Of a DNA stretch of 64,000 nucleotides, positions 18,242-28,225 are shown piece by piece. The position numbers and the translations under genes were made by a program. Every line of letters starts with the position of its first letter. Position 1 is the stretch's first letter. The notes beneath the pieces are model-generated. The model searched no databases. It was not told the origin of the DNA and was given only the letters and a program-made list of their open reading frames with translations. The stretch is from the NCBI RefSeq assembly GCF_009371885.1, contig NZ_QLZA01000007.1, positions 124,001 through 188,000 of the forward strand. Reading direction: 5' to 3'. Origin of the DNA: Bifidobacterium tibiigranuli (GTDB lineage: Bacteria; Actinomycetota; Actinomycetes; Actinomycetales; Bifidobacteriaceae).

Positions 18242-19471
18242 ATGCAATTGGACCTGACGGGTATTCACCAACTGGCTGATGGACAGGGAATAGATGCCGA
18301 AACGGTGGACGCCGCGCTTGCCGAAGCGCTGCGTCTCGCCTATCTCAAAACACCAAAATCCGCGAAACATGCTCGCGTCGAGCTTGATGATCGCGCAGGA
18401 ACCTTTACGGTGTGGGCGCGCGACGAAACCGAGGTCGCGCCTACTGAAGAGAATCCTCACCCGGAGCCTGAGATCGGTGAGGAATATGACGACACGCCCA
18501 AGGGATTCGGGCGACTGGCGGCGGCCACGGCGCGTCAGGTCATCAGTCAGCTGTTCCGCAGCGCCGAGGACGAGAAGATCTTCGGCTCCTTCTACGGTCA
18601 GCGCGGCAAGCTGATCACCGGAGTCGTGCAGCAGGACGTCAAGGATCCGGCCAATGTGCATGTCGCCGTAGGCGAGGTGGAGGCCATCCTGCCCAAGCGC
18701 GAGCAGGTGCCGGGCGAGCGCTACCATCACGGTGAGCGCATTCGCGTCTACGTCGTCAATGTGGCGCGCGGGCTCAAGGGCTCGGAGATCATCGTCTCCC
18801 GCTCCCACCCCGAGCTGGTGCGGCGGCTCTTCGAGCGCGAGGTTCCGGAGCTGGTCTCCGGTGCCGTGTCGATTATGGCCATTGCGCGCGAGGCTGGTGC
18901 TCGCACGAAGATCGCCGTGCATGCGAACACGGAGGGCGTCAATCCCAAGGGAGCGTTCATCGGACCGGGAGGCGCCCGCGTGCGCGCGGTGATGGAGAAC
19001 CTGGGGCCGGAGAAAATCGACATCGTCGACTGGTCCAAGGATCCCGCGCAGTTCGTTGCCTCGGCGCTTTCGCCGGCGGTGGCGACCGGTGTGCAGGTCG
19101 TCAGTGAGAAGAACAAGACGGCCATCGCTTATATTCATGACGATCAACTTTCGCTGGCCATCGGCAAGGAGGGGCAGAACGCCCGCCTCGCCGCCAAGCT
19201 CACCGGCTGGAAGATCGGCATCGAATCCAGCGAGGCGCACGCTGCCAAGGAAGCCGCCGATCGCAAGGCCGCTGAGCAGGCCGAGCGCAATGAGACTGAG
19301 CACAGCGATGTTGAGAGCAGCGAAACCGAGCATGGTGATGCTGTGCGCAATGGCAATGAACCGCAAGCCACTGATCAGAAAGGCACTGCGCAACAGACCA
19401 CCGATCAGAAAAGCACCGATCAAAAAGGTGCCGATCAGAACGAGACTGAGCAGCAGGCCGACAAGGCGTGA
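18242..19471 (+). CDS. nusA: Transcription termination/antitermination factor NusA
   Basis: Binds RNA polymerase and modulates pausing, termination and antitermination. Order of domains: N-terminal polymerase-binding domain (1-~125), S1 domain (GQRGKLITGVVQQDVKDPANVHVAVG), KH1 (SRSHPELVRRLFEREVPEL), and KH2 (GKEGQNARLAAKLTGW near 300-320). After that comes a ~80-residue hydrophilic tail with degenerate TDQKGT/TDQKST repeats, not part of the fold. An AGGAGG lies 9 bases before the ATG. It heads the nusA-infB-rbfA-truB-ribF block. Confidence 0.97.
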   Translation: MQLDLTGIHQLADGQGIDAETVDAALAEALRLAYLKTPKSAKHARVELDDRAGTFTVWARDETEVAPTEENPHPEPEIGEEYDDTPKGFGRLAAATARQVISQLFRSAEDEKIFGSFYGQRGKLITGVVQQDVKDPANVHVAVGEVEAILPKREQVPGERYHHGERIRVYVVNVARGLKGSEIIVSRSHPELVRRLFEREVPELVSGAVSIMAIAREAGARTKIAVHANTEGVNPKGAFIGPGGARVRAVMENLGPEKIDIVDWSKDPAQFVASALSPAVATGVQVVSEKNKTAIAYIHDDQLSLAIGKEGQNARLAAKLTGWKIGIESSEAHAAKEAADRKAAEQAERNETEHSDVESSETEHGDAVRNGNEPQATDQKGTAQQTTDQKSTDQKGADQNETEQQADKA

Positions 19472-19773
19472 GTGACGTGCCGGCAGGCGCGTCGGAGAAT
19501 CGCAACGTTGTTTGTTCAACGATGTCTGCTCAACGCATGCAACGCACGGTCATCACGCCGGCAACACATGCCGTATTCTGCATCGATAGACGCAATCCAG
19601 CGTTTCGAGTATGCTGAATGCGGTAATTCGCGAGCGTATGCACACCGCATGCGCTTCGTGGCATGGAGACGAGGTAACACAATCATGGTCGCACGATGAA
19701 ACAGAGTAGGCTCGCCGTCATCGAAAGCTGACCGCGCATGTACGCGCGGTCACCGGAATTAGGAGAAAACTGA
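19472..19773 (+). other. nusA-infB intergenic leader with a perfect palindrome
   Basis: 302 bp without a gene. TGACCGCG (19729-19736) pairs with CGCGGTCA (19745-19752) just before the infB ribosome binding site. No T-run follows, so it is not an obvious terminator; it might be an operator or an mRNA-processing hairpin. No other structure was seen. Confidence 0.5.
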
Positions 19774-22722
19774 GTGGCAAAACAGCGCGTATATGAATTA
19801 GCCAAGGACCTTGGCGTCGACAGCAAGGCTGTCCTTGAAAAGCTCAAGGACATGGGGGAGTTCGTCAAATCCGCCTCGTCGACGGTTGAGGCACCGGTTG
19901 TGCGCCGATTGAAGAATTCCTTCGCGCAGACCGGCGGGCAACAGCCGGCTTCCGCAGGCACCAGCGACAAGGCAAAGCCCACAGGGGGCAGGGCCGCAGA
20001 GGCATCGCATACAGTTGCGCCGCATGCGCCGACGTCGCACACGCATACAACAGCAACACCGCATGCACTGGGCTCGCACGAAGCGGCCCATCAGGCATCA
20101 GCAGCGCCATCGCCCGCGCCAAGGCACACCGATGGCCCTAGGCCCGGCTCCTCGCACTCGAATGCGCCGAGGCCTGGCGGGTCATCGTCGCAGCATCGGC
20201 AGGAGCAGGGTGGTTCCGGGCGTCAAGGGCGTCCGGGCGATCATGATCGTGATCGCAATCGTCAGCGTTCCGCATCCCAGTCCGCGCCGCGCCCCGGTCG
20301 CTCTCATGACAATGAGGGCCACGGCAACGGCGGCGGCAACCGCAACGAGCCGCGCCCAGGCACGCCACGAGGCCAGCAGCCAGGTGCCCCGGCGCAGCCG
20401 CGCGCCCATGCGGCGTCCGGCCCGCGTCCGGGCAACAATCCCTTCAGCCGCAAGCAGGGCATGCATACGCCTACTCCGAGCGACATTCCGCGCCCGCATC
20501 CGATGGCCCGCCCGACGGTCAACAATGGACGTGGCGGCAAAGGCCGTCCCGGCCAAGGTGGTGGCCGAGGAGGCTTCCGCGGTCGCCCGGGGCAGGGAGG
20601 CCAAGGAGGAGCAGCCAGGCCAGGTCAGTGGGGCCATAACCGCCCCGGCCAGGCCGGCGGCGCGACTCAAGGTCGTACCGGCAGCGGCACTGGTCGCTTC
20701 AGCGGCGGCAACAACACCGGCAGTGGCTTCCAAGGCGCTTCCGGCACCACGAATAATGGGCCTTCGCGCGGCGGCGGTCGCGGTCGCGGCGGCACCGCAG
20801 GCGCATTCGGGCGTCAGGGCGGCAGGTCCTCCAAGTCGCGCAAGAATCGTCTTGCGAAGCGTCATGATTTCGAAGAGATCAAAGCACCAGTCATCGGCGG
20901 CGTGCGCATTCCGGCAGGTCATGGGCAGACCATCCGCCTGCGTCAGGGCGCTACGCTCTCCGATCTGGCCGAGAAGATCAACGTCAATCCGGCCGCTTTG
21001 GTGACCGTGCTCTTCCACTTGGGAGAGATGGCCACATCCACGCAGTCGCTGGACGAAGCCACCTTCCAGATTCTGGGCGAGGAGATCGGCTGGAACATCC
21101 AGATCGTCTCGGCCGAAGAGGAAGACAAGGAGCTGCTGCAGCAGTTCGACATCGACTTGGACGACGAGGAACATCAGGACAGCGAGGATCTTCAGCCCCG
21201 CCCGCCGGTGGTCACCGTCATGGGCCATGTCGATCACGGCAAGACCCGCCTGCTCGACACGATCCGCAAATCGCATGTGGTCGAGCGCGAGGCCGGCGGC
21301 ATCACCCAGCGCATTGGCGCCTATCAGGTGACGGTGGATCTTGAAGGCTCCGACCGCAAGATCACCTTCCTTGATACCCCTGGCCATGAGGCCTTCACCG
21401 CGATGCGTGCGCGTGGCGCCGAACTGACCGACGTTGCGATTCTGGTCGTGGCCGCGGATGACGGCGTGATGCCGCAGACCGTCGAAGCCATCAACCATGC
21501 GCAGGCAGCCGATGTGCCGATCGTCGTGGCAGTCAACAAGATCGATGTGCCCGGAGCCAACCCCGAGAAGGTGCGTGGGCAGCTCACCGAATTTGGCCTC
21601 GTACCGGAGGAATACGGCGGCAACACCATGTTCGTCGACATTTCGGCCAAGATCGGCACCAACGTCGACAAGCTCCTCGAAGCCGTGCTGCTCACGGCCG
21701 ATGCCGAGCTCGACCTGCAGGCGAACCCGGATATGGACGCCCGTGGAGCGACCGTCGAGGCCCGCCTCGACAAGGGCCGCGGCGCTGTGGCGACCGTGCT
21801 GGTGCAATCCGGCACGCTGCATGTCGGCGACGCCATCGTGGCAGGCACCTCCTATGGTCGCGTCCGCGCGATGATGGACGAGAACGGCAAGCAGATGAAG
21901 GAAGCCGCGCCCTCCACGCCAGTGCAGGTACTGGGCCTCACCTCCGTGCCCACGGCAGGAGATCTGTTCCTCGTGGCGTCGGACGACCGCACCGCGCGTC
22001 AGATCGCCGAGAAGCGTCAGGCGAGCGAGCGTGCTGCGCAGCTGGCCAAGCGCCGCAAGATCGTCTCCCTCGAAGGGCTCAAAGAGCAGTTCGCCAAATC
22101 CGAGGTGGATATGCTCAACATCGTCATCAAGGGCGATTCCTCTGGTTCCGTCGAGGCGCTGGAAGACTCCCTGATGAAGATCGAGGTCTCCGACGAGGTC
22201 GGAATCCAGGTCATCCACCGTGGCGTCGGCGCAATCACGCAGAACGATGTCAATCTGGCGACCGTCGACAAGGCCGTCATCATCGGCTTCAACGTGCGCC
22301 CGAACCGTCAGGTCGCCGATCTGGCCGAGCACGAAGGCGTGGAGATCAAATACTACTCGATCATCTACAAGGCCATCGAAGACATCGAGGCCGCGCTCAA
22401 GGGCATGCTCAAGCCGGAGTACGAGGAGGTCACGACCTCGCATTCCGAAATCCGCGAGATTTTCCGCTCCTCCAAATTCGGCAACATCGCCGGCGTTATG
22501 GTGCAAGATGGCGAAGTCAAGCGGGGCACGAAATGCCGCATCTTGCGCGACGGCGTCGCCACGGTCAACGACCTGGAGATATCCTCGCTGCGTCGCTTCA
22601 AGGACGATGTACAGTCGGTCAAGGAAGGTTATGAGGCTGGCATCAACCTCGGCACCTTCAACGACATCGAAATGGGCGACATCATCGAAACCTTCGAAAT
22701 GCAGGAGATCGAGCGGAAGTAG
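19774..22722 (+). CDS. infB: Translation initiation factor IF-2
   Basis: A GTPase that positions fMet-tRNA on the 30S subunit. The first ~50 residues are an IF2_N domain ([20 protein letters not shown]). Residues ~60-360 are a long Gly/Arg/Asn/Pro-rich disordered region typical of actinobacterial IF-2. A second IF2_N module and the G domain follow, with GHVDHGKT at 484-491, DTPGHE, NKID and domains II-IV. At 982 residues it matches bifidobacterial relatives. GTG start with AGGAGAAAACTGA ahead of it. The repetitive N-terminal coding region reads as long open frames on the other strand that are artefacts. Confidence 0.97.
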   Translation: MAKQRVYELAKDLGVDSKAVLEKLKDMGEFVKSASSTVEAPVVRRLKNSFAQTGGQQPASAGTSDKAKPTGGRAAEASHTVAPHAPTSHTHTTATPHALGSHEAAHQASAAPSPAPRHTDGPRPGSSHSNAPRPGGSSSQHRQEQGGSGRQGRPGDHDRDRNRQRSASQSAPRPGRSHDNEGHGNGGGNRNEPRPGTPRGQQPGAPAQPRAHAASGPRPGNNPFSRKQGMHTPTPSDIPRPHPMARPTVNNGRGGKGRPGQGGGRGGFRGRPGQGGQGGAARPGQWGHNRPGQAGGATQGRTGSGTGRFSGGNNTGSGFQGASGTTNNGPSRGGGRGRGGTAGAFGRQGGRSSKSRKNRLAKRHDFEEIKAPVIGGVRIPAGHGQTIRLRQGATLSDLAEKINVNPAALVTVLFHLGEMATSTQSLDEATFQILGEEIGWNIQIVSAEEEDKELLQQFDIDLDDEEHQDSEDLQPRPPVVTVMGHVDHGKTRLLDTIRKSHVVEREAGGITQRIGAYQVTVDLEGSDRKITFLDTPGHEAFTAMRARGAELTDVAILVVAADDGVMPQTVEAINHAQAADVPIVVAVNKIDVPGANPEKVRGQLTEFGLVPEEYGGNTMFVDISAKIGTNVDKLLEAVLLTADAELDLQANPDMDARGATVEARLDKGRGAVATVLVQSGTLHVGDAIVAGTSYGRVRAMMDENGKQMKEAAPSTPVQVLGLTSVPTAGDLFLVASDDRTARQIAEKRQASERAAQLAKRRKIVSLEGLKEQFAKSEVDMLNIVIKGDSSGSVEALEDSLMKIEVSDEVGIQVIHRGVGAITQNDVNLATVDKAVIIGFNVRPNRQVADLAEHEGVEIKYYSIIYKAIEDIEAALKGMLKPEYEEVTTSHSEIREIFRSSKFGNIAGVMVQDGEVKRGTKCRILRDGVATVNDLEISSLRRFKDDVQSVKEGYEAGINLGTFNDIEMGDIIETFEMQEIERK

Positions 22723-22766
22723 CTTAATAAGGTAGGGGCAATTTAGCTAAGTTTGTTGAGTTGTCC

Positions 22767-22854
22767 GCTGTGTCGAAGGGGGGTCTTCATTGAACACGCT
22801 CCAAGGCCGCTCGGCCGGTCATACGGTTCAACGAAGACCCCCCTTCGACACAGC
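22767..22854. repeat. Large inverted repeat between infB and rbfA
   Basis: GCTGTGTCGAAGGGGGGTC and onward (arm 22767-~22795) pairs with an arm ending at 22854. The first 22 bp are perfect, followed by a further six paired bases with single bulges. The loop contains its own GGCCG/CGGCC hairpin at 22804-22815. No T-run adjoins it, so it is not a standard terminator. It occupies the 277-bp gap inside the infB-rbfA block. Confidence 0.85.
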
Positions 22855-22999
22855 TCGTTTCGCATTCGTGTACGGTGCCCTCTGTTTTTGAGTTGGGTAT
22901 TGCTCGGTTCAAGCTCGAACGGTTTGCGATGGTCTTGTAGGGGAATAAAACTTTCTGATCTTTTTGGATTTATTGGGTTTACAGGATTTAAGGAGTGAC

Positions 23000-23641
23000 A
23001 TGGCGGGAACTAATCCGCGGGCGGCGCGTATTGCCAAACTTATTCAGCGCGTTATCGCTGCGTCCATCGAGACCCAGCTGCATGACAAGCGCTTGGAGAA
23101 TGTGACCATCACCGAGGTGCGGGTCACCAACGACTTGCAGCTCGCCCGGGTCTTCTGGACCCAGCTGGGCGATGAAGGCAAGGAGCAGGGGGAGCGCAAG
23201 CGCGCCACCCAGGCCCTTCGTCAGGCCAAAGGGCGGCTGCGCGCTGCCGTCGGTGCGAAGGCTGGGCTGCGGCTCACGCCTGAGCTGCAGTTCATGTATG
23301 ACGAGGTGCCCAGCGAGGCGCACGAGATCGAAGACATCCTTGCCACGGCGCATAAACGCGACGAGGAGCTCGCCAAGGCACGCGCCAATGCGCAGTACGC
23401 CGGCGAGGAAGACCCCTATTGGCACAATGACGAGCCCGAAGATGGCGAGTCAGACGATGGGTTTGACGAGTCCGATGATGCTGAGGATGCTGATGGTTTC
23501 GACGGGTTTAATGACGCTGACAGTGAGGCCGATGGCGCGCTTATCGATGACACGGTTGCAGATGGCCCTGCGGATGGCAGCGCTGTAGACAACGACGCCG
23601 ATTCTGATGCTCCTGACCTGCATTCGGCACACGAGGCGTGA
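23000..23641 (+). CDS. rbfA: 30S ribosome-binding factor A
   Basis: A 30S maturation factor with a KH-like fold: N-terminal MAGTNPRAARIAKLIQRVIA, then VTITEVRVTNDLQLARVFW and LRLTPELQFMYDEV. The family core ends near residue 120. Here it continues with a ~90-residue acidic tail (EDGESDDGFDESDDAEDADG), as in other actinobacteria. AAGGAG precedes the ATG at 23000; the longer open frame from 22964 lacks a ribosome binding site. Its TGA overlaps the GTG of truB, so the two are translationally coupled. Confidence 0.95.
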   Translation: MAGTNPRAARIAKLIQRVIAASIETQLHDKRLENVTITEVRVTNDLQLARVFWTQLGDEGKEQGERKRATQALRQAKGRLRAAVGAKAGLRLTPELQFMYDEVPSEAHEIEDILATAHKRDEELAKARANAQYAGEEDPYWHNDEPEDGESDDGFDESDDAEDADGFDGFNDADSEADGALIDDTVADGPADGSAVDNDADSDAPDLHSAHEA

Positions 23642-24684
23642 GTCTGGATATGTCGGCAGAGTCTTCGCAGCTCGGCTCCGGGCTGCTTGTTATCGACAAG
23701 CCTCGAGGTGTGACTAGCCATGACGTGGTGGCCGCGGTGCGCTCGATGCTGCATATCAAGCGGGTCGGGCATGCCGGGACGCTTGATCCGATGGCCACCG
23801 GCGTGCTGATCGTCGGATTCGGCCACGCCACGCGGCTGCTCAATGTCATCGTCGGGCACGATAAGACTTACGAGGCGACGATTCGGCTGGGTGTGGCGAC
23901 GACGACCGACGATGCCGAAGGCGAGCCTATCGCGTCAGATCCGCTGCCTGACTGCGCTTCGATCGATCAGGCGGCGATTGAGCAGGTCATTCGGGAGCAT
24001 TTCATCGGCGTGATTGACCAAGTGCCGAGCACCTACTCCGCCATCAAAATCGACGGCAAACGCGCCTACGATCTTGCGCGACAGGGTGTGGACGTCGAGC
24101 TGAAAGCCCGGTCGATTACGGTCAGCGCCTTCGATATTCTTGCCATGCGTCGCGTTCCCAGCGCGGCGGCGCAACCGGGAACGGCAACAGCTCCACACGG
24201 CAACTTAATTGATCTTGACGTACGTGTCACCTGCTCGGCGGGTACATACATCCGCGCTCTTGGCCGCGACCTCGGGCGGGAACTCGGCGTCGGAGGGCAT
24301 CTGACCGCGCTGCGCCGTACTCGCATCGGCAATTGCGATGTCGCCGCGCCGAATGTCATTGCCGCCCGGGCGGTCGCCAGAAGCTACACCGATCGTGAAG
24401 GCCATGAGGTCACGCGCAATAAGGCGGTGTTCGACTGCGATGCGGACGGATTGCGTTCGCATGCGATGCCGATGCTTGAGGCGGCGAAGGCCGCCATGCC
24501 AAGCATTGCGATAACGCAGGCGCAGGCGCGCGATCTGCGCTTCGGCAGGCGCATCGCGGCGCATATCGACGCTCCAACGGCTGCGTACGTGCAAGCCAGC
24601 GGCGAAGTGATCGCGATTCTCGAACCGGCTGGCGACACCGACGCAGGCATCGCCAAGCCGGTGGCCGTCTTCCCTGCGGATTGA
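23638..24684 (+). CDS. truB: tRNA pseudouridine(55) synthase
   Basis: Makes the universal pseudouridine of the T-loop. Signature LLVIDKPRGVTSHDVV, the catalytic motif GHAGTLDPMATGVLIVG, the tyrosine motif YEATIRLG and the RALGRDLG block are all present. 348 residues, with a ~40-residue insertion around ARAVARSYTDREGHEVTRN. GTG start sharing a base overlap with the rbfA stop. Followed after 44 bp by ribF. Confidence 0.96.
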   Translation: MSLDMSAESSQLGSGLLVIDKPRGVTSHDVVAAVRSMLHIKRVGHAGTLDPMATGVLIVGFGHATRLLNVIVGHDKTYEATIRLGVATTTDDAEGEPIASDPLPDCASIDQAAIEQVIREHFIGVIDQVPSTYSAIKIDGKRAYDLARQGVDVELKARSITVSAFDILAMRRVPSAAAQPGTATAPHGNLIDLDVRVTCSAGTYIRALGRDLGRELGVGGHLTALRRTRIGNCDVAAPNVIAARAVARSYTDREGHEVTRNKAVFDCDADGLRSHAMPMLEAAKAAMPSIAITQAQARDLRFGRRIAAHIDAPTAAYVQASGEVIAILEPAGDTDAGIAKPVAVFPAD

Positions 24685-24728
24685 TTCGCTGGTATTGTTG
24701 ACGCCGGTACACGACTTGACGAGGACTT

Positions 24729-25931
24729 ATGAATATCACCATTTTGACACCTGACGCTAACGGCTTGGTCGACTGGCCCACCTTAAGCAAAACCAAGAAG
24801 GCCGTGGTCACGGTCGGCGGATTCGACGGCATGCATCTGGGCCATCGAGCAGTGATCGAGCGGGTGGTAGAGCTGGCGAAGGCGACCAAGTCCTTCTCCG
24901 TGGTCATCATGTTCGACCCTCGCCCGGGCATCGTGCATCATTACGCGGCTACGCATCACAACAGCGAGCCGGGCCCTGACTTCTGCGATACCGGGGCGCT
25001 GACCTCGGCCAGCCAGCGCATCCGCGTGATGCGCGAGCTGGGCATCGACCAGGTGCTGGTCGTGCGCTACTCGCTGGCCTTTGCGGCGAAATCCTTCCGG
25101 TTCTTCCTCGGCCAGCTGGTCGGCAAGCTCGGCATGCGCACGATTGTGCTGGGCGCAGACGCCGCTATGGGTGCGAACCGCACCGGCGACGTCAAGGCCA
25201 TCGAGAACCTTGCTCAGGCCACTGGCGTATTCGAGCTGGATGTCGTGGGCGATCGAGGTCCCGGCTATGTGCGCATTCCCGCCGACATCGTTCCACAGGT
25301 GCCGCTTGGGCCGGGAGAACCCGTCGACCCGACCGAAGGCATGACCAAGGCCGAACTGCGCGCATGGAGCAAGGACCATCAGGGCCGCAAAGTGCGCGTG
25401 TGGAGTTCGTCCAACGTGCGCTATCTGCTCTCGCAAGGGCGCGTCAAGGCTGCGAATCAGGTGCTCGGGAGCCTGCACGGCATCGAGGGCACGGTGGTGC
25501 ATGGCGAAAGCAGCGGCGTCGACCGCATCGGCTTCCCCACGGCGAATCTCGGCCAGTCCGTCGACGGCTACATACCCGTCGATGGCGTCTACGCCGGTTG
25601 GGTGATCGATTTGGGCAAGCCTGGGCAGCCCGATGAACTCGCAGCACCAAGCGAGGAGACGCGCCTGGCTGCACATTCCGCGTGGCGCTGGCCCGCCGCC
25701 ATATCCATCGGCACCAAGCCGACCTTCAGCGAGTCGACCGGAATCAATGAGCGCGTAGTGGAATCCTATGCCATAACCGACAAACAGCTCGATCTGTATG
25801 GACATCTGCTGCGGGTCGAGTTCGCCGGTTTCCTGCGTCCGCAGATCAAATTCGACGGCATCGACGAGCTTAAGGCGGCGCTCGCCGCCGATGTAGAGCA
25901 CACCTTGGAGCTGACGACTCAAGCATCCTGA
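24729..25931 (+). CDS. ribF: Bifunctional riboflavin kinase/FAD synthetase
   Basis: Converts riboflavin to FMN and FAD. The N-terminal adenylyltransferase domain has GGFDGMHLGHRAVIERV; the C-terminal flavokinase domain has GFPTANLG, a PVDGVYAGWV block, AISIGTKPTF and the LYGHLLRVEF stretch. 400 residues, somewhat longer than the 310-350 usual, through insertions around EPGPDFCDTGA and PGEPVDPTEGMTKAELRAW. GACGAGG lies ahead of the ATG. Last gene of the nusA block; a 364-bp gene-free gap with a repeat and an operator follows. Confidence 0.95.
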   Translation: MNITILTPDANGLVDWPTLSKTKKAVVTVGGFDGMHLGHRAVIERVVELAKATKSFSVVIMFDPRPGIVHHYAATHHNSEPGPDFCDTGALTSASQRIRVMRELGIDQVLVVRYSLAFAAKSFRFFLGQLVGKLGMRTIVLGADAAMGANRTGDVKAIENLAQATGVFELDVVGDRGPGYVRIPADIVPQVPLGPGEPVDPTEGMTKAELRAWSKDHQGRKVRVWSSSNVRYLLSQGRVKAANQVLGSLHGIEGTVVHGESSGVDRIGFPTANLGQSVDGYIPVDGVYAGWVIDLGKPGQPDELAAPSEETRLAAHSAWRWPAAISIGTKPTFSESTGINERVVESYAITDKQLDLYGHLLRVEFAGFLRPQIKFDGIDELKAALAADVEHTLELTTQAS

Positions 25932-26052
25932 TCCAGGCGAATTTCCAGTACATATCTAGGACGTATGCCGGAGATCGGGTGTTCATTCAGCGGCTAACGC
26001 GCGGCCAAACCCTACGCCATCACCAACGGCTGATTGAACTGATCGGATCGGC

Positions 26053-26171
26053 AACCCTGTCTTGTTTATGACAGTGAATCGACCGTAGCGGCAGAAACAA
26101 GACAGAGTGTGCGCAACTCTGTCTTGTTCATGACATTTGGCGCTGAGAACTGTCGTAAACAAGACAGAGTT
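26053..26171. repeat. Double-hairpin repeat, family A, copy 2
   Basis: Two hairpins (about 26057-26108 and 26116-26171) whose arms are again CTGTCTTGTTT/AAACAAGACAG variants, the same motif and layout as 5953-6070. It lies in the gap between ribF and the TetR-type regulator. Stem and loop differ between the copies but the arm motif is retained. Confidence 0.85.
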
Positions 26172-26251
26172 CACGACAGTCAACAGGAAAGCCTGCAAAC
26201 ACGGGTAGCTCAGAATACGACAGAATCTGCAATGGGGCAAAAGCATGGTAT

Positions 26252-26282
26252 GATAACAGTGTTATCTGATGACACTGTTATC
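26252..26282 (+). promoter_or_regulatory. Probable TetR-family operator (autoregulation)
   Basis: GATAACAGTGT (26252-26262) and ACACTGTTATC (26272-26282) form a perfect 11-bp inverted repeat. The left arm is part of a second palindrome, GATAACAGTGTTATC (26252-26266). It ends 13 bp before the regulator's ATG, overlapping the region where the promoter and ribosome binding site would lie. Confidence 0.75.
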
Positions 26283-26295
26283 GTTGGGAGGCTTC

Positions 26296-26937
26296 ATGAC
26301 GGCACGAGGCAGCGAAACTCGCCAGCGCATTGTCGATCAGGCGGTTCGCGACATACGTGAGCACGGGTATGGGCAGGTGTCGTTGCGCTCGCTTGCGGCG
26401 GAGCTCGGGCTGACGACCGGCTCGGTGTATAGGCATTTTGCGTCCAAGGAAGAGCTGCTGAACGCCGCAGGTTATGAGATGTCGCGGATTGTCAACGATG
26501 CGGTTGTGCCATCTAGGGCAAGTGTTGACACCACAGGTAGCGATGTCGAGATTCTGCTGGGAATCGCAGACCGGCTGCTGCAACTGATGCGCGACGACCC
26601 GTATGACGTGGAATTTCTTTTCTTTGGGCCGTTGTACGGCACGGCGATGCGGCAGCCCGGCGCAGTCGAGCAGCCGCGTTTTCTCGCCACCTTGCTTGGC
26701 ATATGCGCTCGACTGTGCGAACGCTACGATGCATCCGTCGATCCGAATCAGTTGTTTGTGCAGATATGGGCTTTCATTCAGGGTTACGGCAATCTCATCA
26801 TGCGAGGTGTCGCCGATTACGACGCAAGCATGCTCCGCGAAGCGCTGATGCGCCTACTCAGCAAGCCATCGCCGGAATCTTTGTCGTTTTCGGCGTCTTC
26901 GATGCCGCCAGATGCACGCAAACACACAGCCAAATGA
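26296..26937 (+). CDS. TetR-family transcriptional regulator
   Basis: 213 residues. The N-terminal helix-turn-helix matches TetR (TRQRIVDQAVRDIREHGYGQVSLRSLAAELGL with the recognition segment TTGSVYRHFASKEELL; positions ~8-52). The C-terminal half resembles the TetR_C ligand domain. The start at 26296 has GGGAGG upstream and follows the palindrome at 26252-26282, so it probably represses itself and the quinone-reductase-like gene 76 bp downstream. The inducer is unknown. Confidence 0.88.
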   Translation: MTARGSETRQRIVDQAVRDIREHGYGQVSLRSLAAELGLTTGSVYRHFASKEELLNAAGYEMSRIVNDAVVPSRASVDTTGSDVEILLGIADRLLQLMRDDPYDVEFLFFGPLYGTAMRQPGAVEQPRFLATLLGICARLCERYDASVDPNQLFVQIWAFIQGYGNLIMRGVADYDASMLREALMRLLSKPSPESLSFSASSMPPDARKHTAK

Positions 26938-27013
26938 GCTGCCGATATCCAAACGTTCCTTCATTCGCAACCAACAACTACGACAAACCAACAACCGCAA
27001 TAAAGGAGCTGAT

Positions 27014-27601
27014 ATGAGCAACGTCGTCGTTATTTATTGTCATCCCTATGAGAAGAGCTTCAATCATGCCGTACTGAGCGCCGTCGTCAAGACGTTGAAC
27101 GAACAGAGTCATGAGACGCATGTCATCGATCTGCATGCCGAGAACTTCAATCCCGCCTACGACGCCGAGGAGCTGCGGCTGTTCCACGAAGGCGGCACGC
27201 ACGACCCGCAGGTGAGCGCATATCTGGATATGCTGCGCAAAGCCGATACGGTGGTGTTCGTCACGCCGATATGGTGGAATTCGATTCCCGGCATGCTCAA
27301 AGGCTTCATCGACAAGGTGATGAAGGAGGGCGAGGGGCTGAGCCACACGATAGGCCGGTTCGGCGTCCAAGGCGAGCTGACCAACATCAAGCACACCTAC
27401 GTGCTCACCACATCCACCTCGCCGACCCTCTTCTTCCGGCTGTTCCTCGGCGACGGCATCAAGCGTATCTTCATCAATCAGACGCTCAAGCAACTCGGCA
27501 TGCAGCGTCGGCGCTGGATCAACTTCGGCGGCATCACCGCATCCACGCCCCAGCAGCGCGAACGCCATCTCGCCAAAATTGCGGCGATGACGTTCGAGTG
27601 A
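27014..27601 (+). CDS. NAD(P)H-dependent flavodoxin-fold oxidoreductase
   Basis: 195 residues of the NAD(P)H dehydrogenase (quinone)/MdaB-like family: VVVIYCHPYEKSFNHAVL binds the flavin phosphate, and VFVTPIWWNSIPGMLKGFIDKV is the conserved active-site block. Relatives reduce quinones or azo compounds with two electrons using FMN or FAD. AAAGGAGCTGAT precedes the ATG. It is co-directional with the TetR regulator upstream and is the likely regulated gene. Confidence 0.88.
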   Translation: MSNVVVIYCHPYEKSFNHAVLSAVVKTLNEQSHETHVIDLHAENFNPAYDAEELRLFHEGGTHDPQVSAYLDMLRKADTVVFVTPIWWNSIPGMLKGFIDKVMKEGEGLSHTIGRFGVQGELTNIKHTYVLTTSTSPTLFFRLFLGDGIKRIFINQTLKQLGMQRRRWINFGGITASTPQQRERHLAKIAAMTFE

Positions 27602-27648
27602 GGGCAGTGGGACTGCTTGCGTAAGCGGAACCAAAAGGGAGGTCGCGG

Positions 27649-28179
27649 CTACTCCAAGGTGAAGCCATCGAAGGTGAATCCCGGGCTGACTAGGCACGAG
27701 ACGAGCGCATCGCCGACACCGGGAATCGTGCGTTGCCAGCAATCCGCAGGCACGATCGCGTGACCTATGGGCATGGCTGAATCGGTTTTGCCTAGCTTGC
27801 CGGTCTCATCGATGCTGCTATTCTCGCCGTTTTCTGGGGTGACGACTTGAGCCGCGGACAAACCGGAGCCGAGTATGATGCGTTCGCGCCGAGATTCGTT
27901 GGTTTCCGGCTTGTCGCCAAATCCGCCCAGTTCCAGCGTGACATTCGCAGGTCCATGCCATAGCCAGATTTCATCAGCATCAACCTTATGCCAAGCGCTC
28001 GCATCGCCTTGCGGCAGCAGAAAGTAAATCAGCGAGGCTAGAGGACGTCTCGAATCAGCATCGAGGTGTTCGCTTTGCCAGTCGCGCGTGTACCAACCAC
28101 CCTCGGGATGGGCTTCAAGGCCGAGGCGCAGAGCCACATCGCGTGCGAAAGGACTCATATCGTGCAAAGCAATATTCAT
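27649..28179 (-). CDS. Cupin-superfamily DUF985 protein
   Basis: 176 residues. The N-terminal block ARDVALRLGLEAHPEGGWYTRDW, then SLIYFLLPQGDASAWHKVDADEIWLWHGPA, and a C-terminal DCWQRTIPGVGDALVSCLVSPGF-like block (cut here by the family's usual loop) match DUF985, a cupin barrel with a likely sugar- or metal-binding pocket. Function unproven. ATG at 28177-28179 with GGGAGATACC upstream. An in-frame open stretch runs upstream through a (GCT)n(GCC)n tract at 28226-28260, but that extension has no ribosome binding site. The gene lies downstream of radA on the same strand. Confidence 0.82.
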   Translation of the reverse strand: MNIALHDMSPFARDVALRLGLEAHPEGGWYTRDWQSEHLDADSRRPLASLIYFLLPQGDASAWHKVDADEIWLWHGPANVTLELGGFGDKPETNESRRERIILGSGLSAAQVVTPENGENSSIDETGKLGKTDSAMPIGHAIVPADCWQRTIPGVGDALVSCLVSPGFTFDGFTLE

Positions 28180-28225
28180 TGGTATCTCCCTAATAGGTGT
28201 GTTGCATTCGAATGGTGTTGGATTT

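Noticed and set aside
18116..19519. A 467-codon minus-strand frame opposite nusA
   Set aside because: Shadow of a gene with clear S1 and KH domains; its composition follows the third-codon-position bias.
20182..22506. A 774-codon minus-strand frame inside infB
   Set aside because: Mirror of the GC-rich IF-2 coding sequence; no domain, start context or ribosome binding site.
25932..26051. Riboswitch-like leader near ribF
   Set aside because: The gap is downstream of ribF, and none of the conserved FMN-riboswitch core can be recognised.
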